In this document: positions 1 through 12,087 of the stretch, piece after piece
Layout of the letters: each line of letters begins with the position of its first letter
How positions within the stretch are numbered: the stretch's first letter is position 1
Source of the DNA: Henricia sp. BOLD:AAB3569
Lineage: Eukaryota; Echinodermata; Asteroidea; Spinulosida; Echinasteridae
NCBI GenBank assembly: GCA_037783545.1
Contig: JBBELK010000542.1
Location: 124,001 to 188,000 of the forward strand
Length of the DNA: 64,000 nt
Reading direction: 5' to 3'
Notes under the pieces: generated by a model
Told to the model about the DNA's origin: nothing
Seen by the model: the letters and a program-made list of their open reading frames with translations, nothing else
Database searches by the model: none
Made by a program: the position numbers and the translations under genes

Positions 1-61
1 GATAAAATTTATGATTAATTCCAGGTACAACATCATTACATGTACATATTTGACTAAAGAC

Positions 62-334
62 ATTTCAGCCACATACATGTAGATGCAGTAATGCTTCAGA
101 AAACCTTAAAAATGCATGCAGGGTTTTTGTGTTGAATGAATAGTAAAAAAATTGTTTGCAAATTTTTTTTATTTTTTTTAAAAGGCACCCTCAGTTGGCA
201 ATTTTCCCCACAAAAATATCATTTTACACAGGAAAACACCATGTGGTGTTTGTTACCATTGCAACACTTTAGTCAAGTTTTTCTTGTCAACTTGTGAAAT
301 TTTGGGTCACTGCAAAGGATTGGGACTTTAATCG
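62..334. repeat. Dispersed repeat family R1, copy 1
   Basis: About 270 bp beginning near 'catttcagccacat' and ending near 'gggactttaa'. Related copies lie at 3088-3505, 4611-5225 and 44461-44708. They share the order: TTCAGCCACA, GATGCAGTAAT, a GTTTTTGTGTTGAATG block, a TTGGCAATTT block and a TTCTTGTCAA block. I see no coding potential. The copies let insertions inside individual members be recognised as gaps. Confidence 0.7.
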
Positions 335-3087
335 CCCATGCCTAGAATGGGATTTCACATACAGTATGTACCAGTACTCTGTTGCACATTTGAGAGATTT
401 TCCAAAATATTAAGTAGAATTCATTTACATGTGCATGTAAATGAGTGTCGAGGATGTTACCGCGGTAGGGTTAAGTGCCTAACTACATACGAACCATCCC
501 ACATCCCACGCCCAACATAGGCCTTCACCTTCCCCCTCCTCCACCATCCCCAAGGCCCCAGTGTCCTCCCGCTTACCGGTAATTTAGTCTGATGCAAACC
601 CTACGCTCCCTTTTATGCTTCCTTTGAATTATCCTACACAAGATAGGACTACATACATGTATTGTATTTCCCAAGTGTTCATTGGCCTATCCTCAGAAGA
701 TGTGTGACACAAAACACAGTAGGGGGAAGGGGGTTAGTAAAACCTTGTTACGTTAGCACACTTTGTTGATGTCTATTAAATTCCATATCTCATACAGGGA
801 TCCTTTTCCCATGAGAACAATCATTCCAGGGGCGAACTCATCCCAGGGCCAGCCCGAGTTCAACTCTGCGTCGGTTCACACTTGTTCTCAAACTTGCCCC
901 GGGGCAAACTCACCTCGGAGCTTAATTGTCCCTCACTTGAATAAGTGAGAACCCACCCCTGGCATTTCACACTTTTCGCACTACCGGTCCTGCCCTAGGG
1001 AAAGTGTCTCGCCAGGTTGAACTCATTCAAGGAAAAGATCAATCTTGGGGGTGGCTAGGGGGTGAGAATTTTAAGTTGGAATCTCGGCGTATTTTCACCC
1101 CCGCGTCACCCTGTGACCATCCCTGAGATTTGGTCTTGTGGGGAAAAGGCCTTAAGACACAAAACACAATCAAACCTGTCTCTTCGAGGTGCGTGTTCAG
1201 ATTTTTCTAGAAAATAGATTTCGTTTTAACCTAAGAATCATATAAAATACTATCCATGAGAAGATAACAGGAAATTTATAATCTTCAATTTGAACGTGGA
1301 AGCAGGTTGGTGTAATTGTTGCACTGCTATCCTTGAAAATCTACGGATTGAGAACACGAAATTTCATAATGAGAAAAATATGACAAATGATATGGTACGT
1401 GTATCAAAATCTCAACACTCATGGGAAAAATGAAGTGTTACATGTACAATGTGATCTGGACACGCTCCTTTAAGCACTGCTCACGCTCCTTTAAGCACTG
1501 CTAAATTGCTTAGAATATTGCAAGCCTCAGATTTTGGCCACTGCCAAAAAGGGCACATGTCTGCAAAGGGTACATGTACTTCCATTAAAAACTAAAAACC
1601 TCAATGAAAAGACTGCAAAAGGGGAGCGCGGCCAAGAACAGGGACGACAGGGGCAATTGTCTTTTGGCCTAATATTGTGATCAAAAACAATTCAATTGTC
1701 TCATGCTGTACATACTTATGTACGTATGTGCACAAATGTTCATGTACACCAGGCTTACAGGTACTTGTCATTAGCCATTCGTGTGCTTGTAACTTTTTCA
1801 CTAATCCACATGTACATGTTGTAAACCTGCTCACTCTTTGACTTTAAAGTACATTGTAAATCTCTCACCTGGTCATTTTATTTTTTGGGGGGGGGTGAGG
1901 GAGGTTGGGGGTGGTGCTATGAAGGGAGCGCAGTGCATGCATTTGCAGACTAATGAAGTCCACGCATACAGTGTTTACATGTATGTCTAAGGATGAGGAA
2001 AGGTGTAATATACACATGTACTTCTTGACGATGTCACATATTACTGATACATGTACATGTAGTTGCATTACATTTTTAGGAATTTAACAGTTCTGTGGGC
2101 TACTGCATGAATATCAACATACATGCCTGTTGGTTCTCCATATTTATAGTACCATACCAACATTTACCTGGCTATAAAATAATTTTAATATTTGGATATT
2201 TCCAAGTGCTTTTGGTAACAATCGTTTCCAAATAAATAAATAAATAAATTAAAAATAGAAAAAGGTGGGGGAAAGTCTGACTTTAATGATTGCAAGGCCG
2301 CCATGGGAACACATTGTGTGCTTACGGTAATTGACAAATTGAAATGTCAAAAAAATAAAAAAAAATGTTCAGTTGTGCGTTGTGAGCTAATTACAGAAAA
2401 CAAACCTTTCAAGATGCATTTCAGTTTAGTTTTACATGATCGGTTTAACTAGCTGTCTGCAACGAAAGCGTGCACGCAAACAAATCAATTGGTTCAGTTC
2501 TGTAAAATTCCGTCTCGATTGCCGACCCACACAGATCATTCACAATTGCACAACATTGCGGGGGTGGGGAAAATTTTTCTCTCTCTAGCTCTTTTCCTTT
2601 TTGTCTGACAACGTAAAAAAAAAAGTGGAGGTGGAAAAACAAAATCATAAAACCACTGCACAAATTGAGCAGTTCCAGTGACTCATTTGATCACCAGGTG
2701 GATTAATTAGCCAAATAAGAAGTGTGCCTGCGCTGCGTGTGTTATTTCCCCATATATTAACCTTTTCCCAGTGTTACATGTACAATAGTGGCCAGGTTTC
2801 TGTATTTGTCATCCTTTGTACTGACTCAACCTGAGTCATTCTGTTTAAAAATTGATGGACAATTTGAAGGGAAAGCAGAGTTTTGTAGGATTGTGCATGT
2901 AGGTGCAACTATCTGGATCCTGTATGAAAATAGATAAAAGATTACAATTTCCAAACATTCCCAAATTATTCAACAAATCAAAACATTTTTAAAGAAGATT
3001 GCATGATTGGAAAACCTTTAAAAACTTGAACAACACCATGACAGTTCTAAAGAATAATGTTGATGAACTGCCTTGTTACCTAAGTTG

Positions 3088-3505
3088 TAGAAATTTCAGC
3101 CACCGTGTGTAGACGCAGTAGTAGACGCAGTAATAAAAATCCAAACCTTAAAAATCATGCATGTTTTTTTGTGTTTAATGAATGCAAAAACAACTTAAAA
3201 GCACAGGCTCGTCAGCAATGCGCGCGCGCTAAATTCGTGCCACGAAATACGCAGCTCCATAGCAAAGGCATGGAGCTGCGTATTTCATGGCACGAAATTG
3301 AAGCGCCCACATTTGCTGACGAGCCTCTGCCTTTAAGTTGGCAATTTCTCCCACGAAGGTACCATTTTACATGAGAAATCATATGGTGTTTGTCATGTTT
3401 GTTGCCATGGCTATCAACACTTCTTGTCGTATCTTCTTGTCAAATCACGAAGCAAAATCTTGGTTAGCTGCATTACATGTATGTTGTATTGGGGGCTTTA
3501 ATTTG
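3088..3505. repeat. Dispersed repeat family R1, copy 2, carrying a palindromic insert
   Basis: This copy has the same order of blocks as 62-334 but is about 120 bp longer because the palindrome at 3205-3326 sits between the GTTTTTGTG block and the TTGGCAATTT block. The other copies have a short GGCACCCTCAG join at that point. Confidence 0.65.
3205..3326. mobile_element. Short palindromic MITE with ~50 bp arms
   Basis: The sequence starts AGGCTCGTCAGCAA and ends TTGCTGACGAGCCT. The arms pair almost throughout around a small loop near 3260. It interrupts an R1 repeat, so it looks like an insertion. The target duplication is not clear and it has no coding capacity. Confidence 0.6.
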
Positions 3506-3564
3506 AATGCACACAAAATACATAAATCTATCAAAAAGTTTATTCAAAATTAAAGAATTATAAC

Positions 3565-3567
<3 letters not shown>

Positions 3568-3595
<28 letters not shown>

Positions 3596-3945
3596 TCTTT
3601 CTGGTATTCATACCAAGGATTCCTCAATAGTGCTCATTGCACTGTCACTCGCAAGCGTGAGGAAACCCATGAAGAATTAGAATTAGAAATGGCCAGAGAC
3701 ACCGGGGATGATCCCCCTTGCTCTTCACGAAAGAATGCTCTGGGATCTTTAGAGTGCGTTTCCATTACCTAACACACTGGACCAACGGCTTTACATCCCT
3801 TCCGAAGGATGGAGCAAGTGTGGTTGAGTGCCTTGCCCAAGGGCACAGGTACCGTAGCCGTGGGGAGGTTCGAACCTGCAACCCCAAGTTTTCACCTATG
3901 ATTGCGAGTCAATGACCTAAACCGCTCGGCCAAGGGGTGGGGAAG
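3568..3945 (-). mobile_element. tRNA-derived SINE, minus orientation (copy 1)
   Basis: Read on the minus strand, the element starts with a tRNA-like head containing an A-box-like GGCCGAGCGGTTTAGG and a B-box-like GGTTCGAACC. It has a body of about 280 bp and ends in an (AAT)n tail, seen on the plus strand as (ATT)n at about 3568-3595. A second copy of about 90 percent identity by eye lies at 28568-28936 in the same orientation. The pol III boxes, shared body and simple tail are diagnostic of a SINE. Confidence 0.8.
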
Positions 3946-4610
3946 TTTTCCCTCAAGCGTAAACCCTCAGCCCCCACTGTACCCCCACAATCTTGTCTGG
4001 AAATCATTTGTCCTATCCCCTTCCTAGTGTAATAATTCTGTGGGGGTAGGTGTGTGAAAGTGGTGGTGGGGTAGGGTGCATACATGTACGTAGTTATAGT
4101 AGCTATTCACTGGATTAGTCAGTATTTGTCATATGTGATTCCACGAATGCATTGCAGTATATGTCATAGCATCCATCATTTCTACAGTTTGAGGTAAATG
4201 ACCTACCGGTACAATGTTTAAAAAATACACTCATTTGTAGACAAATTATGTATTTTCATGCATTGTGCACATCTTGTGCAAAGCATTCTGTGTAATATTT
4301 TTACACAACCTTTTTGTTCGTCTTTAGGTACGTACCATCGTACAGAGCCCATTATAGAGATATGAAGTTAGCTGCAAATACTGCTTTAATATCAATTTTG
4401 TCCAAAGTAAAAATTAACTGCCAGTCAAAAGTTATGCAGATAACATGAGATATTGATTGGTATACATTAACCTGTTTCTGCTAAGCTCAATTATTCTGTG
4501 TTAATTTCTGGTAACCAGTGCCATGGAATTTGGCACTGTTTATCAGTTTTAATATAATTGAACATTGTCTTGTGTTATTCCATATTAGTAAACAAGCCTG
4601 CAGAAACCCC

Positions 4611-5225
4611 AGCTAAATTGATGCATCAATGCTTCAGAAAACCTTTAAAAATATATGCGCGTTTTTTGTGTTTTTATTATAATGGTAAAAAAATGTGTTT
4701 GCGCACACATTTTTAAAACCACCCTCAGTTGTTAATTTCTTATAGAAAATACCATCCTGGACAGTAACACATTTATGTTGTGTTTTGCACCATTGTTATC
4801 AACACTTGAGTACATGTGTTTTTTTCTTGTTAAGGCCAAACAAAATAATAGTTCTGCTTTCGGTTTCCCGACCGACCCTATTTTTAGGCTGCGACCCTTT
4901 TTTTTTTATCGGAAAAAAAAATGAAAAAAAAATAATAAAAAAATTAGTGTATCGATACATGTATATAAACGTATAAATAAATTTCTAACGACGTGCTTCA
5001 TGTATTGTAGAAGTTATTTGGTAGTCTTGTTTCCATTGTTTTACTGTTACCCTTAAGCCTTGACTACACGCAGATGCCTCCATATGATTGTGCACAAAAA
5101 AAATTCCCTACCTACCTACCCTATTTTGAAATGCCATGTAATCGGAAGCAGAACTATTTTTTTTTTTGGCCTAACCAATGAAGTAAAATGTTGGGTCATT
5201 GCAAATGATACACGATGGGCCTTCA
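4611..5225. repeat. Dispersed repeat family R1, copy 3, split by a MITE
   Basis: Left (4611-4833) and right (5172-5225) parts match the consecutive halves of the copies at 62-334 and 44461-44708. The interruption is the MITE at 4834-5171. Confidence 0.65.
4834..5171. mobile_element. 338-bp MITE with TAA target duplication
   Basis: The ends are inverted repeats: GGCCAAACAAAATAATAGTT on the left, with the complement of the right end reading GGCCAAAAAAAAAAATAGTT, continuing into TCTGCTT on both sides. TAA occurs directly outside each end (4831-4833 and 5172-5174). Removing the element and one TAA rejoins an R1 repeat. A 3-bp TWA duplication is characteristic of PIF/Harbinger elements. There is no coding capacity, so it is non-autonomous. 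Confidence 0.8.
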
Positions 5226-5855
5226 AATAAGCCAAAGTGAATTTTTGATATCTTGACGATACAATAATTGATCCATCAAATAAGCTGTTGCACTTAAAAT
5301 TTTCCTGTTTTTACATACACATGAAAGACGTGTGCGTACATGCAGAGGTTAACTTGGGTGAGTGGTTACCATGGAAACCGTAATCATCCTATGCCATGCA
5401 AAATTGATTTTGAAGTGGAAACTTGAAAGGATTATCAAATATCTCATTACGCTAAGGTGCTTTGATGCTCAACCACATGAAAAAAATAAAAGATTAGACA
5501 GGAACATGACGCAGCTTCTAATGTACATGTACATGTACATGGTGCTTTAACCGAATGGTAAAACCTGAGCAATCAATCCAATTGGGAATTAGCCAGACCA
5601 AACAACTTTTTGTTCAGTTAGACAGTAGTTCTGAGATTTGAATTTTATACTCATTTGTTTAGTTATTTAAATATTTTGAATATTACAATTAAATGTTCGA
5701 TGGATGTCCAAGTTTTGTGTGTAAATTCAAAATCAAACAATAGGGTGTAAAAATAGCATTAAATACATGTACATGTATGGTACAGTCAACCAAAATTTTA
5801 AAGTGAATTGAAATAACCATACATTTTATCTGTACAGATTTTTAACCAGTGTATA

Positions 5856-6758
5856 GTTGGGTCATCTGGAGCAATTCCACGACCGTTGAGAGCGAAGGTT
5901 CATTTCTCAGTGGATTTGTCTCCTGTGAGGATTAATTAAGAAAAGTTAGCGGGGGTGACCCTCGCAAAAGTGTAGGCGGAATCCAGAAAAGGGGTAAATC
6001 CATAATACAGGTGTCAAAAGTGAAAATTACTTTGATTGCCGTAAAAAGGTAACAAAATTGTCCGGATTGTCACAAGGATTAAAAAAGGGTATAGTTTCTA
6101 CTACCTACAACTTATGGTTACGGAGATATGGGGTCGATAAAATATATTAAATGTCAAAGGTCATCAGCAAAGGTGAAATCTTTAATAATGCTTTAAAAAT
6201 GGGCTGAAATTGTCCATCTTTCCACAATCTTTCCACAATGTTTGCAACAAAAGTAGTTGGCACTCTGTCTTATAATATTTGGTTATTGAGATAAATGGCA
6301 CACTAGGTCAATCCCATTGACCTCTGTTGACACGTAAATTTAAGATTTATGATACAGTCAAAATTATTCTTGTTTTAATCCTTGTGGCAAGATGACAAAT
6401 TTGAGCCTATTTTGATAAAAATCGGAGCATTGTTAAAGATTTAACCTTTTGCAATGACCTTTGACATTTAATACGTTTTGTTTTATATCTCTGTAACCAT
6501 AAGTCGCAGATAGTAGTAACTGTGCCTTTTTTTTAAATCCTTGTGACAAGCCAGACAGTTTGGTTACCTTTTAGGGTAATCAAATCAATTTTCACTTTTG
6601 ACCCCTGTATTATGGATTTATCCCCCTCCTGGATTCCGCCCACACTTTTGCAGGGGTCACCCTCGCTAATTTTAATTAACCTTCATAGAAGACATATTCT
6701 TTGAAAAAAATGAACCTTTCGCTCTCAACAGTCTTGGAATTGCTCCAGATTACCCAAC
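5856..6758. mobile_element. ~900-bp foldback element with long inverted arms
   Basis: The left arm runs from 5856 (GTTGGGTCATCTGGAGCAAT) to at least 6190, and the right arm from about 6430 to 6758 is its diverged reverse complement (ending ATTGCTCCAGATTACCCAAC). A TA dinucleotide lies outside each end (5854-5855, 6759-6760). The arms contain matching blocks such as GTCACCC, GGATTCCGCC and GACCTTTGACATTTAAT. No open frame of note. The TA flanks suggest a Tc1/mariner-type or other TA-targeting MITE, but the long arms are unusual. Confidence 0.75.
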
Positions 6759-7803
6759 TACATGTAGTATGCCATACCTTTTGAGACTGGCAATTTTATA
6801 AAATACTTTTCAGCAAGGTTATTAATTTGTTCAGGTAACGGATATTAAAGTGACAAATCGGCAAAATTCATATTACGCATGGGACATTCTTCGGTTGACG
6901 CGAAAAGCATTACGCGTGGGACACACATTTACAGTTTAAAAACAACCATTCCAGAATGAAATTTGTTGGTGCACATAGGCTTGGTAATCCCCAACACACC
7001 AGACATTTTATGAAACATGTAAGAATAACTAATAGTTACTGCTCAGTAGCCTTTTAAAGGCCATTTTGAAGCACCCCTTCTACAAACTGCGTCATCCTAC
7101 CGGTACATGTAATATAAACGTAAATTCTCATTTCAGAAAGGAATTAATTCTTCTCCATACAGGTACATGTTTACTTTGAGAAGAACACCTGTACATGTAC
7201 CGGTATCTGTTTTTACTAACTTTCTTTGCACATACCGTATTTTGTTATTATACATGTACATGTGGGTCTTTCCACAGTAAAGGGGCATTTTGGCAACACA
7301 GAACATATTTTCGAGGAAATACCTTTGTCTGGTCTCAAAATAAAAGAAATTTTCAGTTGTTCTGAAGAGATACATGTAACTTACCGGTAGGCCAAAAAAG
7401 GGTTACAAATAGTGTGACAACATGCCTTTCTAAAAACCCTGTGTACGGTACAAATTTCCAATATACGCTCGTAACCGGGACGGACACTTGTGTTACATTT
7501 TAGGCCGTCCCGGTTACGAGCGTATATTGGAAATTTGCACACAGGGTTTTTAGAAAGGCATGTTGTCACACTATTTGTAACCCTTTTTGGGCCTACTGTA
7601 AGTTACATGTATCCCTTCAGAACAACTGAAACTTTTTTATTAGGTGATCGGAACTCATTCCGATCACCTATTACTATTGTACGATTTCTTTTTTTTTTTT
7701 CTTCTTTTTCCACTCAAACGTTTCCAGAGCTTTTCTTCAAAACGGTTCAAGCTATCAACTTGAAACTTGGTAGGAACATCAATCCCAATGTGAAGGTGTG
7801 CAC

Positions 7804-9362
7804 TGAAGTGTGACGTCATTGTGACGTCATCGGGTATCAAATTACAACCCAAATATGACTAAAATATGCATGTTTTAAAATGCTTCCGTCTAGAAAACCA
7901 CGTGACCCATGATCTTCGTATTTGACAGGCTTATATATCAGATCATGGCCTACAATTTTCTTCGTGTGGGCATTTTCATCTGACCCTTCCTTCTGGGGTC
8001 AATCTGAGGTCAAAGTTCAACGAAAACGAAAATCTAAATTTTTGCACTTATTGAGCAACAATGCCTATCAAACCAAGCTGAATCTTTAAGTAACTAGGTA
8101 CAGGCATAGGTCCTATGGCAGACTTTCACCAGCGTGTATAATATTATGATGGCATCAAGCGTGACGTCATCGTGACGTCATCAAGTATCAAATTACACCC
8201 CCCAAAAAACCAAAATATGCATATTTTAAAATGCTTCCGTCTTGAAAACCACGTGACCCATGATCTTCGTATTTGGCAGGTTTATAGATGACATTCTGTT
8301 CTACAATTTTCTTTGTGTGGGCATTGTCATCTGACCCTTCCTTCTGGGGTCAATTGGAGGTCAAAGTTCAACGAAACTGAGAATCTCAGTTTTTACACTT
8401 ACCAGTAACAATGCCCATCAAACCAAGCTGAATCGTTAGTAAATTAGATACAGACATAGGCCCTACGGCAGACTTTCACCAGAATGTATAGTATCATGAT
8501 GGCATCAAGTGTGACGTAATCATGACGTCATCAGGTGTCAAATTACAAAAATTCAAAGGTTATTATTTCCAAAATTCATATCTCAAGAACCGTAATAGAT
8601 ACTTGAACAATTCTTTTACAACATGATAAGTCTAAATGAACTGAACAAATCATACAATGTCATGACCCCTGTGTGACGCCTACTTCCGGTCCAAACCGGA
8701 AGTTGTTCGAAAATGTGCATTTTTTAAAGCGTTTTGAATGCAAATAGATTCAAAGTGGTAGTGAATTTGACCATATTTCTACGGAACGAAATGTTTCCAC
8801 ACATGTGGACTTTTTGACTATACCATTGGTGACGTCATCACATGGACGGTAGTTACGTAATGTGGTGTCAAAATACGCAAATTTGGAGCTGAATTGTTTA
8901 AAAATGCTGTATCTTGAGAACTACAGCAGATATTTGCGTGATTCTTTCGCCACATTTAAGAACTTGATGTTTATCAAATTGTTGAACAATTTGTGCACAA
9001 CATTGTGACGTCATGATATCGTCACAGGTGTCAAATTACAAAAATTTAATGGTTATTATTTCAAAAATTCATATCTCAAGAATCGTAATAGATACTTGAA
9101 CAATTCTTTCACAGCATGATAGGTCGCAATGAACTGAACAAATCATACAATGGCATGACCCCTGTGTGACCCAAACCTCCGGTCGAAACCGGAAGAGGTT
9201 CGAAAATGTACACTTTTTTAGCACTTTGAATGCAAATAGAGCCAAAGTGGTAGGGAATTTGACCATTTTTCTACGGAACGAAATGTTCCCTCACATGTTG
9301 ACTTTATGACTACATATATACTACTGATGACGTCATCACGTGCACGGTGGTTACGTAATGTG
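7804..9362. repeat. Tandem units with repeated CRE octamers inside the 5.1 kb element
   Basis: Two ~350-bp A units (about 7804-8158 and 8159-8508) share GTGACGTCATNGTGACGTCA, a CGTGACCCATGATCTTCG block and a GACCCTTCCTTCTGGGGTCA block. They are followed by two B units (about 8509-9000 and 9003-9362) sharing ATATCTCAAGAA, AATCATACAATG and a CCGGAAGNGGTTCG-like block. The palindromic octamer TGACGTCA occurs at 7811, 7822, 8162, 8173, 8523, 8830, 9006 and 9328, and again at 10076 in a weaker B-like unit. Confidence 0.75.
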
Positions 9363-11585
9363 GAGAAATTATTTGTTGGGTCCCTTGATAATTAAGCTAA
9401 CTCAGTCGTTTGAGGGCGCTATGCCAAGCCTCCACTAATCTGACGATTTGCGCCCATATATAGTGCTCGACTTCTAATAATAGAACTTGTATCTAGGCGC
9501 CTGTCTCGGGTCAGAGGTCATAATGTATCTTTTAGTAGTGAATAAGTCAGACAGACGAGACATAATAAGCAGGGCTTGATTTACAACTCAGAAAATTTGA
9601 CTTTTGAAGATGTAAAACTGCTCGTTGCCGTGGCATCATCGCCATGAAAGTTGAATAAACACTAGATAGCACAAGGGCATTTACTTTTGGTGACTTAGCT
9701 GTTGTATCTTGGGTGTAATTATGTACGGCTAGCCTTAGTCGGCGGACCAGAGTAAATATGTCTTCTCCCCGAAAACTGTGAATGTGACATGCTGGAAATC
9801 GTTGCTGTGTTGGAAATAAAATGGACATGGTGGACCGCAACTCAAGTTGACTGGAGCGTCAGTTTATTCTAGATGCAATTGAACCCCAACTCCCCACACG
9901 GCGATATACTACAGTAATATGATCTCAAATGACAAAATCTTTAGAACTGTAATAGATATTGTAAAGATTCTTTCACCACATATGGGCCTAGGCCTACATG
10001 TCAAAACTTGTTCTTCAGTAGATACTTTAACAATCTGTGCACACAATAGTAACGTTATGATGAGATTGACAATTATGACGTCATCAGTTTTTCAGTTCGA
10101 TTGTACGAGACTGAAGCCCTAGCCTCTGCACACACAGCGCACAGCCCGCACCAAAATCTTACTATTTTTCATCTCAAAAATTCATCCACTTTTACCTGTC
10201 CAAATCTAACGAGCAACAGTTCATTAGAAAGCTTAGAGTTTCAGTCATTCACTAACGTACATAAAACAGCCGTCGGAGGTATGACCGACAGCCTAGGCTT
10301 TTATGAATGAACTACTCTCGCCCCGACCAGCTTTTCCCAAAGCGTTGCGATCGCGAGTATTCGGCCCATAAAAATTGCCGCTCGGCTGGGCGCGCATGCA
10401 CTTCGGGTGCTTTCCGCGGATCCGAATACTTGTGACGTACATGAAAAGGGTTTCCCTGAATAGCTGAAGGGGTACTGTACACGTCATTGCGTCCTTGTTA
10501 TCGGTAGGTGGTCTACAACCGAAGTTACGAAAAAGGGAAAAGTAAACTCAATTTCTTGAGGTGAAATCTTCATTTTGAAAGGTAGGAGGTTTCACTGAAT
10601 GAATTTTACATGTCTTAACAATTATTTGTGCGAGTTTGGAATGTTAAATGTGTTTATTTTTTTACGGAGAGCGTATTTTCTATACCCTTTCAAAAGCTCT
10701 TTTGATAGACACGAACGCCACGCTGTACGTGTGTGTGTTGGCCTATTGAATGGGGCACTCGCCCGTAAAAGGACGGCGTGATGCATGGCGTGACCCCGGT
10801 CGTTGGAATCTGGTTGTGTCAACCACTAAGTCTTAAAATCATGCTGTTTTGGTAATTTTATAACAAAATACACATCTCACATATATGCCGGATATATTTC
10901 TAGGGACGTCAGAATTACAATTAGCCGAATTTTTTAGGCCTCGTGTCCGTTAAATTTTGAAAGGAAGGTATAACCCTCCCCATATTTAAAAAAAATGGTA
11001 CAATCGTAGTTCGTACATAGGATACACAATGCCTTTTTTTGGGCGATACCATTATTACTAGAGGTATGTTTTTCCGCATTCCTGGAGGGGCAGATCTAAG
11101 TAATCAAAATTCAAATTGAATTTTTGGTTTTGGTTGTCGAATTGATATGTTTTATTTTGTTCACTATATCAGCTGTAAATACAATTAAAACAATAAATAC
11201 AAACCAAACTTTAAGTATTAAAGAGAATAGGCCTACAACTTACAAGTTTTTAAAAGTCATACTCATAGCCGCCCTAATTGTTTCAGTCAGGTCATTAAAA
11301 AAAGAAAAGGAAAAAAAAGGAGAAAGTTAACTAAATCTTAAGTGAGGGCATGGTATAATAAAATATCCTGTTGTCTCTACTTAATAAACTATCCTGTTGT
11401 CTCTACTTCCAGTATCAAGATTAAAGACTATGGCCGAGCCAGAAGAAAACCAGGAAAACCCTCCACCTCGGAGTATCACACTAGCATCCGCATCCTCCAC
11501 TTCTTTAAATTGACTTTTGACCTTGAAGATGAGTAATACAATACCTCAAATAATGTTACTGGCCTTTATTTATCACTTGTTCAGC

Positions 11586-12087
11586 TATCACCGCGTTTAC
11601 ACTCGAATCGGCAAAGGTGGATACAGATCCAGCATTTTTATTGCGACCACAAAACTGAACATTTGCCGCGTTTACACTATACCCCAAATCGCTTCAACTC
11701 GCTTCAGAAACCGCAAAAGTCACCACTAAATGTAACTGCAGCGCATGCGTGAGCTGTTAGGTGTTGCTGCACTAGTGCCAGATTGGTCAATTAAATCTAC
11801 TACACTGCGGGCACCGCCCCAAGGACACTCAAATTGTCGAATCTGTATTCTGGTAGCGTTTACACTACAAGCGACCTTGACGATTGCAGGGTTCAACCCC
11901 GCAATTGCGGGGTTCAACCCTACCCCAAAGGTGACTTGAAAAAGGCGAATCAGACCCGGGTCTGATCCGCCTTTTTCAATTCACCTTTTGCGTTTACACT
12001 TAGTGCCTACCCGGCTTCAACTCCCCTTTTTGGAAATTGCGGAGTTCGATTCGGCAAAGGTGAATCGAGTGTAAACGGGGTGTACAT
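11586..12087. mobile_element. Nested inverted-repeat cluster with CGTTTACACT ends
   Basis: The left boundary reads CCGCGTTTACACTCGAATCG and the right boundary is its near reverse complement ending GAGTGTAAACGGGG. Additional internal GCGTTTACACT ends occur near 11668, 11857 and 11990, so several related elements are nested or merged. It includes a perfect palindrome around CCCGGG at about 11940-11976. No coding capacity. It lies inside the 5.1 kb element, so it inserted later. Confidence 0.55.
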
